A stretch of DNA of 5,558 nt from Candidatus Aegiribacteria sp. (GCA_030600975.1 JAUVUL010000162.1:1-5558), one strand, 5' to 3'; shown: positions 1 to 5,558, numbered from the stretch's first letter. A program made the numbers and translations. The notes: generated by a model from the letters alone, not told the origin.

Positions 1-72
1 GTCTGGCTGTCCTTTCAGCTCTCAGGGTTGTATAAGCGCTTCCTGCAAACAGAGCTGAAAGGACAGCCAGAC
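1..72. repeat. perfect 22-bp inverted repeat with 28-base loop at the window edge
   Basis: Bases 1-22 are the exact reverse complement of bases 51-72, with bases 23-50 as the loop; pairing fails at the next inner position (23 against 50). The left arm starts at the first base of the window, so the repeat could extend further outside. Both arms lie inside the open reading frame of the transporter: the inner arm encodes the ordinary helix GLAVLSAL, and the outer arm encodes RAERTAR. A 22-bp perfect stem is hard to explain inside a coding gene, so a fold-back join from library preparation or assembly is at least as likely as a real genomic hairpin. Confidence 0.9.
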
Positions 73-526
73 CGGCGGGAAGTGTCAGCGGAATGGAACC
101 TGGCCTGAGTATTACAATCACCCCTGCGAATCCAAGGAATACGGCCAGTATCTGGATTTGCTTCAATCGCTCACCCAGGAAGAGCCATGAGAGGATCAGC
201 ACGAAAAATGGACTGAGCTTGTTGATAGTTACCGCTTCCGCCAGGGGCATCCCTTCCACCGCGAGGAAAAAGGTGAGCATCCCAGCTATCCCGAACAGGG
301 ATCTTGCTCCCAGCAGGAGCGGATTGCCCGGTCTGAAGGAGATGCGCCTCGCACGAAGTACAATCGCCAGAACAACGGTTGCCACGGCCCCCCTCATGAA
401 AAGCTTCTGCGTTGTGGGGATTCCGGATTCCGACGGGATCAGCTTCACAAATACGGGTACTATTGAAAGGAAAAGAGCGCCCAGGATCATGAATAACGCA
501 GCTTTTCCCCGAGGAGTGTCGAACAT
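1..526 (-). CDS. EamA/DMT-family transporter, 3' end cut off by window
   Basis: An integral inner-membrane protein of the drug/metabolite transporter superfamily; the substrate cannot be told from sequence. Reading leftward from the ATG at 526, 175 codons stay open to the edge. They contain about six hydrophobic segments (residues near 10-29, 44-57, 70-90, 97-118, 123-140 and 150-168). The first EamA repeat ends in the typical ordering: a PLAEAVTINKLSPFFV stretch (94-109), the LGER loop (117-120), then GFAGVIVILRPG (132-143). The second repeat has only just begun, whereas full-length members have about ten helices and 280-300 residues. The start overlaps the stop of the upstream iron-sulfur gene by one base (TGATG) and has no clear ribosome binding site of its own, which suggests translational coupling. 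The last seven residues lie in the left arm of a 22-bp inverted repeat and may not be native. The family is clear; the substrate and the true C-terminal half are unknown. Confidence 0.88.
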   Translation of the reverse strand, partial: MFDTPRGKAALFMILGALFLSIVPVFVKLIPSESGIPTTQKLFMRGAVATVVLAIVLRARRISFRPGNPLLLGARSLFGIAGMLTFFLAVEGMPLAEAVTINKLSPFFVLILSWLFLGERLKQIQILAVFLGFAGVIVILRPGSIPLTLPAGLAVLSALFAGSAYTTLRAERTAR

Positions 527-1611
527 CAGCTGATTATTACAAGTTCGTATTCCATGGAACCCAGTCCAAGGGATTCGGCGATGGAAAGCTGAAGGATTCC
601 ATCTATATCCGGCCGGTAGGCGCTGAACTTGTTTACTCCAACTCCAGCCTTAACGGGAGAATTCTTTGAAGCGGGGGCCGCCGTGACAAGATCAAGCGAT
701 GCCATATCGATGGCAACAGGGTCGATTGATGCCAGAATGCCGATATCGTCAACGAACGGCGGATCTATATCTCTCATGCAATCGCAGTCGGGAACAACCG
801 ATGTAACGAAATTAACGTACAGTAACGGGTTAGAAACGCTGACAGCTGCATAAGCGTATTCAATCATCCTTCTCATGAAAACGCTCATGTTCTGGTCCCA
901 GCTTACCCTTACCGCACCCTCCGGACAGCGTCCCAGACATTCTCCACAGCCGGTGCAGATATCGGTCTCTATTATCGCGTGGGTGGTGATATCGATGGCT
1001 TTCACATGACAGTGGGCTGCACAGATACCGCAGGCGGTACACTTTTTAGTATTGATAAGCGGCTTTACCGAGGAATGCTGATACAGCTTGCCTGCCCTGG
1101 AAGCACAACCCATGCCAAGGTTTTTCAGAGCTCCCCCGAAACCCGTTAGAAGGTGTCCCTTGAAATGGCTGATAACAACCATGGCGTCCGAACTTGAGAT
1201 AATGGAGGCAATATGAGCTTCATCGGTCTGGAAACCTTCGGGCATCTTCACTATTGTCTCATCTTCACCGTGAAGACCATCGGCAATTATGAACGGTGGT
1301 GTCCATGGCGGTCCGAATCCATGTTCATGTGTCAGATGAAGGTAATCGGGCGCGGACATTCTCCTTCCCGGATACAGGACGGTTGTATCGGTAAGAAATA
1401 TCCTGTCCGTTCCCGGGTCGAGGGCTTCGATAACTCTGTTCACATTATCGGGGCTAACATATGAGGAATTTCCCTCTTCTCCGGGATGTATCTTCACAGC
1501 CACAGTATCAGTCGGGTGCATTCCCTTTCTGTTAACTATCTTATCCAGGAGCTTCGTTAATCCTCCCTCCATCGATGCCTTATCAATCGGCAGAAAGAAA
1601 ACTTTTGACAT
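526..1611 (-). CDS. DUF362 domain protein with two 4Fe-4S clusters
   Basis: A probably cytoplasmic iron-sulfur protein of 361 residues; the reaction of this family is not established to my knowledge. The N-terminal DUF362 part (about 1-185) has the VKIHPGEEGN stretch (39-48) and the family hallmark HFKGHLLTGFGGALKNLGMG (149-168). A ferredoxin-like insert follows, with Cys191/194/197/201 and Cys219/222/225/229, two Cx2Cx2Cx3C motifs suited to two 4Fe-4S clusters. The C-terminal DUF362 part carries a CDC pair (Cys276, Cys278) and DIGILASIDPVAID (289-302), both usual for the family. The first cluster motif ends in Cys-His rather than the common Cys-Pro. There is no signal peptide or membrane segment. 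The start at 1611 is well supported: GGAAGGAG lies seven bases upstream. The gene is the first of a leftward unit with the transporter, to which it is joined by a TGATG overlap. Low-potential electron transfer is plausible but is inference. Confidence 0.93.
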   Translation of the reverse strand: MSKVFFLPIDKASMEGGLTKLLDKIVNRKGMHPTDTVAVKIHPGEEGNSSYVSPDNVNRVIEALDPGTDRIFLTDTTVLYPGRRMSAPDYLHLTHEHGFGPPWTPPFIIADGLHGEDETIVKMPEGFQTDEAHIASIISSSDAMVVISHFKGHLLTGFGGALKNLGMGCASRAGKLYQHSSVKPLINTKKCTACGICAAHCHVKAIDITTHAIIETDICTGCGECLGRCPEGAVRVSWDQNMSVFMRRMIEYAYAAVSVSNPLLYVNFVTSVVPDCDCMRDIDPPFVDDIGILASIDPVAIDMASLDLVTAAPASKNSPVKAGVGVNKFSAYRPDIDGILQLSIAESLGLGSMEYELVIIS

Positions 1612-1687
1612 GATTCTGCTCCTTCCCCGGCCTGATTCAAGATATTCATCCTTGCATAGAGAATATACGATGTTTATAAATTATCCT
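1612..1687. promoter_or_regulatory. divergent intergenic region, likely promoters for both units
   Basis: These 76 bases separate the leftward DUF362 unit from the rightward racemase unit, so promoters for both should lie here or within the neighbouring gene starts. The half next to the racemase is AT-rich. On the plus strand TATAAA (1675-1680) could be a -10 box with a poor -35 candidate TTGCAT (1652-1657) at 17-bp spacing; transcription would then begin almost at the ATG at 1688. On the minus strand TATATT (1667-1662) is a possible -10 box without a good -35 partner. The boxes are tentative, since AT-rich hexamers occur by chance and the sigma factor preferences of this organism are unknown. 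Confidence 0.35.
1619..1626 (-). promoter_or_regulatory. strong Shine-Dalgarno site of the DUF362 gene
   Basis: Read leftward the bases are GGAAGGAG, seven bases before the ATG at 1611. This fixes the DUF362 start. It also means that the first 78 bases of the longer in-frame version of the racemase (ATG at 1610) would have to cover this site on the other strand, which argues for a later racemase start. Confidence 0.8.
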
Positions 1688-2830
1688 ATGGTATATCTTA
1701 AATGGATAGAAATCGAAGAGTCAGCTCCGGACTGGAATATCAGACAGCTTAGATCCTGTTCAGAGAATGAAGACATAATTTACTGTGCTGTTGTGAAGTC
1801 CAACGCTTACGGTCACGGGGTAGATGAGATCACTTCTCTGCTTCCCTCGGCCGACTGGTTCGCAGTCAATTCCCTCGATGAAGGTCTTGAACTCAGACGA
1901 AATGGTATCAAGAGGCCGATTCTACTGCTTGGTCATGTGCTTATGGAAAGGCTTCCTGAAGCTGTCGATGCCGACCTGAGATTGACAGTCTACAATATTG
2001 AAACAATTGAAAAGCTGGAAAAGAGCCTGAATCAGGGAGTGACCTGCAGGATACATATACAAATAGAAACCGGTACAGGAAGACAGGGTATTCTTCCCGA
2101 AAACATAACGGAATTCATCCGCAGGGCTTCCGGGATCCCGGGTCTTGAAATCGAAGGGCTGGCCACTCACTTCGCCAACATAGAGGATACACTGAACCAT
2201 GAGTACGCTGAAGACCAGCTGCAGCTTTTCAATGAAGTTGTTGAAACAGTCAGGGAATCGGGAGTGTCTCCTGCTGTTATTCATACAGCATGCACCGCAG
2301 CGACCATACTATTCCCCGAAACACATTTCAACATGCTAAGAACCGGGATCGGTCTATACGGGCTCTGGCCATCCAGGGAAACATTCCTGTCGGCTCAGTC
2401 AAACGGTATTCCCGTTCCGGACCTTGTGCCTGTTCTTTCCTGGAAGACTCGTATAGTCCAGATAAAGGAACTTCCCACCGGCAGCTATGTAGGCTACGGC
2501 TGCACATACAAAACAAGCAGAAGGACAAGGCTCGGCGTGCTGCCTGTGGGTTATGCTGACGGTTACGACAGGAAGTGCACGAATTCGGCGCACGTACTGG
2601 TAAGAGGGAAAAGGGCACCTCTTCTTGGACGTGTATGCATGAACCTGATAATGATAGATCTCACTGATATTCCCGAAGCATCCCTCGAGGATACTGTTGT
2701 TCTTCTGGGTCAGGATCGTAATGAGATGATTACCGCCGAGATGATGGCCGAATGGATCGGTACGATAAACTATGAAATTGTAACACGTATCAGCCCCTTT
2801 CTTCCCAGGATCATTGTAAGGAGAGGATGA
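1688..2830 (+). CDS. alr: alanine racemase (PLP-dependent)
   Basis: Interconverts L- and D-alanine in the cytoplasm, supplying D-Ala for the peptidoglycan stem peptide. From ATG 1688 it is 380 residues, normal for the family. The PLP lysine is Lys37 in VVKSNAYGHG. By alignment from memory with the Geobacillus enzyme, Arg132, His161, Arg218, the catalytic base Tyr270 (VGYG), Tyr289 (GYADGY), Met318 (GRVCM) and Tyr362 (NYE) are all kept. Three pocket positions differ: Gln125 where the usually carbamylated lysine lies, Cys202 where an Asn is usual, and Asn319 where CMD has Asp. The frame stays open to ATGs at 1670 and 1610. The family N-terminus begins at about VYLKWIEIE, favouring 1688, though ATG 1670 has a weak AGAG six bases upstream. 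The 1610 start would overlap the divergent gene and is unlikely. It is first in a rightward unit, four bases before the MBL gene. A racemase with changed specificity is the main alternative. Confidence 0.93.
   Translation: MVYLKWIEIEESAPDWNIRQLRSCSENEDIIYCAVVKSNAYGHGVDEITSLLPSADWFAVNSLDEGLELRRNGIKRPILLLGHVLMERLPEAVDADLRLTVYNIETIEKLEKSLNQGVTCRIHIQIETGTGRQGILPENITEFIRRASGIPGLEIEGLATHFANIEDTLNHEYAEDQLQLFNEVVETVRESGVSPAVIHTACTAATILFPETHFNMLRTGIGLYGLWPSRETFLSAQSNGIPVPDLVPVLSWKTRIVQIKELPTGSYVGYGCTYKTSRRTRLGVLPVGYADGYDRKCTNSAHVLVRGKRAPLLGRVCMNLIMIDLTDIPEASLEDTVVLLGQDRNEMITAEMMAEWIGTINYEIVTRISPFLPRIIVRRG
2818..2823 (+). promoter_or_regulatory. Shine-Dalgarno site for the GTG-started MBL gene
   Basis: AAGGAG lies within the last codons of the racemase, eleven bases before the GTG at 2835. 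The ATG at 2827 that it might otherwise serve runs into a stop after five codons, so GTG is the only sensible start near the beginning of the MBL fold. Its position inside alr supports co-translation of the two genes. Confidence 0.65.
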
Positions 2831-2834
2831 AAAA

Positions 2835-3599
2835 GTGTACATAGATGTTATTGGTGTTGACGGATCAAAGCAGTTTGGATGTAATCTCTGCTCCATGCTT
2901 ATGGGGGAAATGGTTCTGCTGGACGCCGGCTCGGCTTCCATGTTGTCCGGGCAGCAGCAGCGGAATGTAGATATGGTTCTTCTTACTCACGCCCACCTTG
3001 ATCATGTTCTTGAACTGGGTTTCATGGTCGATGCAACGGTTGCCATAAGGGATGAGCCTCTAAGGGTAATGGGCAGTAATGCATGCCTTGAGATCGTGCA
3101 GAAGCATTACATGAACGATCTTATCTGGCCGGATTTCAGCCGGATAAAGACCTCGATCGGCCCTGCATTGGTCTATGAGATCATTGAAGACAGGAAATGG
3201 TTCGAACTGCCTGGTGGAATAACCGCCTGGGCGGAGCCTGTCTGCCACGGAGCTGGCGCCAGGGGGTTCCTGTTCAGGTCGGAAACCGGTTCCATTCTTC
3301 ATACCGGGGACACGGGGCCAACCTGTTCCATCTGGGAGAAGGCCCAGGAGCTGGATGACCTTAGAATGATCATAGCTGAAATATCTTTCCCTGATAAGAA
3401 GACGGATATTGCAATAGCAAGCAACCACCTGACCCCGTTACTTCTCGAAAATGAACTGAATAAACTTAACAGACCTGATGTTCCGGTTTATGCTTTTCAT
3501 CTGAAACCGTGGGAAAGGCATGAGATCGAAAAGAACGTTGCCCGGAGATTCCAGGACAGGGTGGTAGTACTCCGGCGGGGAGACAGGCTGGAATTCTGA
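2835..3599 (+). CDS. MBL-fold hydrolase, class-II cyclic-nucleotide phosphodiesterase-like
   Basis: A cytoplasmic metallo-hydrolase of 254 residues, most like the bacterial group related to class-II 3',5'-cyclic-nucleotide phosphodiesterases (PDEase_II). The beta-lactamase fold runs the full length: LLDAG (28-32), the metal motif THAHLDH (51-57) with His52, His54, Asp56 and His57, then His138, Asp159 in HTGDTGP, His198 in NHLTP and His222 in FHLKP. Together these make a complete two-metal site. HYMNDLIWPDFSRI (91-104) and AEISFPDK (181-188) match the phosphodiesterase-like group as I remember it, rather than glyoxalase II or beta-lactamases. There is no signal peptide. The start is a GTG four bases after the alr stop, preceded by AAGGAG. 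Cyclic-nucleotide hydrolysis is family-based inference; a nucleotide, phosphodiester or cell-wall-linked substrate is also possible. Co-transcription with alr is likely from the spacing. Confidence 0.88.
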   Translation: MYIDVIGVDGSKQFGCNLCSMLMGEMVLLDAGSASMLSGQQQRNVDMVLLTHAHLDHVLELGFMVDATVAIRDEPLRVMGSNACLEIVQKHYMNDLIWPDFSRIKTSIGPALVYEIIEDRKWFELPGGITAWAEPVCHGAGARGFLFRSETGSILHTGDTGPTCSIWEKAQELDDLRMIIAEISFPDKKTDIAIASNHLTPLLLENELNKLNRPDVPVYAFHLKPWERHEIEKNVARRFQDRVVVLRRGDRLEF

Positions 3600-3647
3600 C
3601 GGTACCGGGTTTACTTTTAACATTTTTGTTCGATCGGGATAACGATT

Positions 3648-4814
3648 ATGGGGAAGATGAGAACAGGCATTGACAGACTTAATAGAGGAATGCTTCCCGG
3701 CGGAAGGATAGGACTTCTATCACACTATGCGGCGGTGAATTCCGGATACAGGTCTTCACTGAATGTTCTTGCAGCCATGCCGGAAATCGAACTTCAATTG
3801 CTGTTCGGTCCCCAGCATGGCTTTCATGGTGAGACTCAGGACAACATGATAGAATGGGAAGGATATACTCATCCCGAATACGGGATACCGGTTTTCAGTC
3901 TGTACGGCAGAAACCGGAAACCTGACCCGGAGATGCTTCAGGGGCTTGACTGCCTGGTGGTGGATCTTCAGGATGTGGGATCAAGATATTACACTTACAT
4001 TTACACAATGGCGTACTGCATGAAGGCCTGCCGGACAGCGAGGGTGCCCGTTGTCGTGCTTGACAGGCCAAATCCACTTGGTATTTCAGTTATAGAGGGA
4101 AAGCCGCTCAGGAAAGGATACGAATCTTTCGTAGGACTCTATCCCATTCCGGTCAGGCATGGACTGACTGTTGGAGAACTGGCACTTCTTTTCGCCCGCC
4201 TTGACGGTCTTCCCCGACCTGAAGTTATCCGAATGGATGGATGGGAGGGAGAAGGCATTCCGACTGATTACCAATGGGTATACCCTTCCCCTAATATGCC
4301 AACTGCAGAAACAGCATCAGTGTATCCTGGAATGTGTCTTCTGGAAGCCACTAACCTTTCTGAAGGCAGAGGCACAACAAGACCCTTCAATATCTTCGGC
4401 GCTCCCTGGTTAAATGGAGATGAACTCTGCCGAAAGCTTAACGGAACGATTTTTATGGAAGGGGCTGTCCTCAGACCGCACGCATTCATTCCAACATTCA
4501 ACAAGCATGCCGGAGAGATGTGCTACGGCGGTGAGATTCACGTTCTTGACAGGTCAAAATTCAGACCCCTTAGAACCGGACTGGGCATTCTGCTCGAATC
4601 TTTCAGATATTCCCGGACCGGGTGGAACGATCCGCCATACGAATACGAATTCAGGAAGATGCCTGTTGATATTCTATCGGGCGGACCGGATGTAAGGGAA
4701 GCCGTAAACGAAAGTAATACTGAAAAGCTCCTTGAGCTGGCATGCGGCGATCCTGTCAGTCATTCCGCGTTTACCCGTGACATACTTTTGTACGAAAGGG
4801 AGTTTCGCAGTTGA
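3648..4814 (+). CDS. DUF1343 / NamZ-like exo-beta-N-acetylmuramidase (GH171), no signal peptide
   Basis: Members of this family studied biochemically remove terminal N-acetylmuramic acid from peptidoglycan fragments. The 388 residues show the whole domain: GPQHGFHGETQDNM (54-67), DLQDVGSRYYTYIYT (106-120), LDRPNPLG (138-145), VRHGLTVGELA (169-179), SPNMPT (214-219) and LLEATNLSEGRGTTRPF (231-247), then a C-terminal subdomain. The usual GPEHGF glutamate is Gln56 here, a variant I believe is shared by a large subgroup. Many homologues are secreted, but this one starts straight at the domain. An in-frame stop at 3618-3620, with no start codon between it and 3648, excludes an upstream leader, so the protein should be cytoplasmic. 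ATG 3648 and ATG 3657 are both possible starts and neither has a strong ribosome site. It follows the MBL gene by 48 bases on the same strand, with no terminator between. A role in MurNAc recycling is inference. Confidence 0.9.
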   Translation: MGKMRTGIDRLNRGMLPGGRIGLLSHYAAVNSGYRSSLNVLAAMPEIELQLLFGPQHGFHGETQDNMIEWEGYTHPEYGIPVFSLYGRNRKPDPEMLQGLDCLVVDLQDVGSRYYTYIYTMAYCMKACRTARVPVVVLDRPNPLGISVIEGKPLRKGYESFVGLYPIPVRHGLTVGELALLFARLDGLPRPEVIRMDGWEGEGIPTDYQWVYPSPNMPTAETASVYPGMCLLEATNLSEGRGTTRPFNIFGAPWLNGDELCRKLNGTIFMEGAVLRPHAFIPTFNKHAGEMCYGGEIHVLDRSKFRPLRTGLGILLESFRYSRTGWNDPPYEYEFRKMPVDILSGGPDVREAVNESNTEKLLELACGDPVSHSAFTRDILLYEREFRS

Positions 4815-4821
4815 TCGGAAA

Positions 4822-4854
4822 CTTGAGAAGTCAAGAATACTGCCAGGAGTATTC
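4822..4854. repeat. two adjoining small inverted repeats after the NamZ-like gene
   Basis: CTTGA (4822-4826) pairs with TCAAG (4831-4835) around a four-base loop. GAATACT (4835-4841) pairs with AGTATTC (4848-4854) around a six-base loop. The two stems share base 4835, so they would be alternative structures or a short bent stem pair. No run of T follows, so this is not a standard intrinsic terminator. It could still slow or end transcription, or protect the 3' end of the upstream message. Confidence 0.4.
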
Positions 4855-4916
4855 CCGGTCGATTTGATGATCAAATGACAGTTATTCGAAACCACACCGC
4901 AGGACAAACATTACAC

Positions 4917-4923
4917 GGGAGGA
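4917..4923 (+). promoter_or_regulatory. Shine-Dalgarno site of the FGE-like gene
   Basis: GGGAGGA ends four bases before the ATG at 4928. It would also sit next to an ATG at 4924, but that one is in another frame and too close. The 4928 frame opens directly into a hydrophobic leader and then the FGE domain, so 4928 is the start. Confidence 0.7.
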
Positions 4924-4927
4924 ATGT

Positions 4928-5558
4928 ATGGTCAGCGCGGTTCTGCTTCAGCCACTGATCTGGGTATTCGTTTTGTTCATGCCCCTATTCAGGATTCAGG
5001 CAGAGACACCTGTTCCGGAAGCAGGTTATGTGTTCGCCGGTCCGGTGGATGGTATGGAATTCGCATATATTCCATCCGGTAGTTTTCTGATGGGGTCGCC
5101 TTCTTCGGAGTACGATAGAGAAGATGATGAAGGCCCCCTTCACTCAGTCAACATCAGTTCCTTTCAGTTTATGACTACAGAAGTAACGCAGGGAATGTGG
5201 GAGGAGGTTATGGGGACCAATCCTTCCCATGATTATGGAGTAGGAACCAACTATCCCGTTTATTATGTCTCCTGGAATGACTGCCAGGAATTCATCGAGA
5301 AGCTGAATGATCTTGACCCTGACAATACATATCGTCTACCCACTGAATCCGAGTGGGAATATTCCTATCGATCAGGAACTACAACAAGATTCTACTGGGG
5401 AGACAGTGACTCAGAGAATGTAATGGACCGTTACTGCTGGCATTCATCCAACTCCGATTCAGGCACTGCACCCGTGGGAATAAAGGAACCCAATGCCTGG
5501 GGTCTATACGACATGAGCGGTAATGTATGGGAATGGTGTCAGGACTGGTATTACGACA
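4928..5558 (+). CDS. secreted FGE-sulfatase (SUMF1) domain protein, 3' end cut off by window
   Basis: The 210 codons visible belong to the formylglycine-generating-enzyme/sulfatase-modifying-factor domain (PF03781 type), a C-type-lectin-like fold used by true FGEs and by many exported proteins of unknown role. Domain motifs in order are MEFAYIPSGSFLMGS (43-57), EVTQGMWEEVMGTNPS (85-100), PVYYVSWNDCQEFIEKLN (110-127), YRLPTESEWEYSYRSG (135-150) and NAWGLYDMSGNVWEWCQDW (189-207). Residues 3-21 are hydrophobic and a cleavage site after Ala25 (IQA) is possible. The n-region has no Lys or Arg, so an uncleaved anchor is an alternative. The active-site cysteines of true FGEs lie further C-terminal, beyond the window, so catalysis cannot be judged. 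Such secreted proteins often lack them. Start at 4928 is set by GGGAGGA and by an in-frame stop at 4868-4870. It is on the same strand as the cell-wall genes but 113 bases away, so operon membership is uncertain. Confidence 0.9.
   Translation, partial: MVSAVLLQPLIWVFVLFMPLFRIQAETPVPEAGYVFAGPVDGMEFAYIPSGSFLMGSPSSEYDREDDEGPLHSVNISSFQFMTTEVTQGMWEEVMGTNPSHDYGVGTNYPVYYVSWNDCQEFIEKLNDLDPDNTYRLPTESEWEYSYRSGTTTRFYWGDSDSENVMDRYCWHSSNSDSGTAPVGIKEPNAWGLYDMSGNVWEWCQDWYYD

Larger units (their letters stand above)
4815..4927. promoter_or_regulatory. intergenic region with operator-like palindrome at 4862-4876
   Basis: This 113-base gap precedes the FGE-like gene. ATTTGAT (4862-4868) and ATCAAAT (4870-4876) form a perfect 7-bp dyad about a single central G, the shape of a protein binding site. 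The FNR half-sites TTGAT and ATCAA are present but spaced by one base, not four, so it is not a standard FNR or CRP site. I see no convincing -35/-10 pair. The gap suggests that the FGE-like gene may have its own control, but this is weak evidence. Confidence 0.35.

Noticed and set aside
93..533. Open frame of 146 codons on the plus strand
   Set aside because: Its protein is rich in Ser, Arg, Thr and Ile without family motifs, and it lies entirely antisense to a clear EamA membrane protein.
1605..1610. TTGACA hexamer as a -35 box
   Set aside because: No suitable -10 hexamer lies 16-18 bases downstream on the plus strand; it is coding sequence of the DUF362 N-terminus on the other strand.
1610..1687. 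N-terminal extension of alanine racemase from ATG 1610
   Set aside because: Would overlap the divergent gene's start codon and strong ribosome site, and adds 26 residues with no match to the family N-terminus.
2130..2141. 12-bp palindrome CCGGGATCCCGG
   Set aside because: It lies inside the conserved racemase coding frame (codons for Gly-Ile-Pro-Gly) and is likely chance.
2399..2941. Open frame of 180 codons on the minus strand
   Set aside because: Antisense to the highly conserved C-terminal half of alanine racemase and the start of the MBL gene; no recognisable domain.
3121..3147. Stem of TTATCTGGC with GCCGGATAA inside the MBL gene
   Set aside because: The stem includes a wobble pair, is within the conserved WPDFSRI coding region, and has no regulatory context.
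3600..3647. Possible terminator between the MBL and NamZ-like genes
   Set aside because: CGGTACCG is a self-palindrome without a loop, and the T-rich stretch downstream is interrupted, so there is no proper hairpin plus T-run.
4862..4876. FNR-type binding site
   Set aside because: The half-sites TTGAT and ATCAA are separated by one base instead of four.

Overview
This is bacterial DNA of roughly balanced base composition, densely packed with genes and holding no RNA genes, mobile elements or CRISPR arrays that I can recognise. A DUF1343/NamZ-type glycosidase, a class-II cyclic-nucleotide phosphodiesterase-like metallo-beta-lactamase protein, an iron-sulfur DUF362 protein and a secreted formylglycine-generating-enzyme-like protein together fit an uncultured, probably Gram-negative lineage near the Fibrobacteres-Chlorobi-Bacteroidetes group or a similar candidate phylum. 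That placement is a weak inference from gene content alone.

Layout: two transcription units diverge from a short gap near 1612-1687. Leftward, a complete DUF362 protein with two 4Fe-4S motifs (1611 to 526) is followed, with a one-base TGATG stop/start overlap, by an EamA-type drug/metabolite transporter that is cut off by the left edge. The outermost 72 bases hold a perfect 22-bp inverted repeat inside this transporter reading frame, which may be a fold-back artefact. Rightward are alanine racemase (1688-2830), a PDE-like MBL hydrolase starting at a GTG four bases later (2835-3599), and a NamZ-like exo-N-acetylmuramidase (3648-4814). After a 113-bp gap with several small inverted repeats comes a secreted FGE-sulfatase-domain protein that runs off the right edge (4928 onward).

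The rightward genes look like a small cell-wall unit. Alanine racemase makes D-alanine for peptidoglycan, and NamZ family members release MurNAc from peptidoglycan fragments. This NamZ has no room for a signal peptide, because an in-frame stop lies 30 bases before its ATG, so it probably works in the cytoplasm, perhaps in recycling. The MBL protein keeps all its metal ligands, but its substrate is unknown. Nothing here is clearly a new defence or mobile system. The main points of interest are the atypical active-site residues of the racemase, the cytoplasmic NamZ next to it, and the inverted repeat at the left edge.
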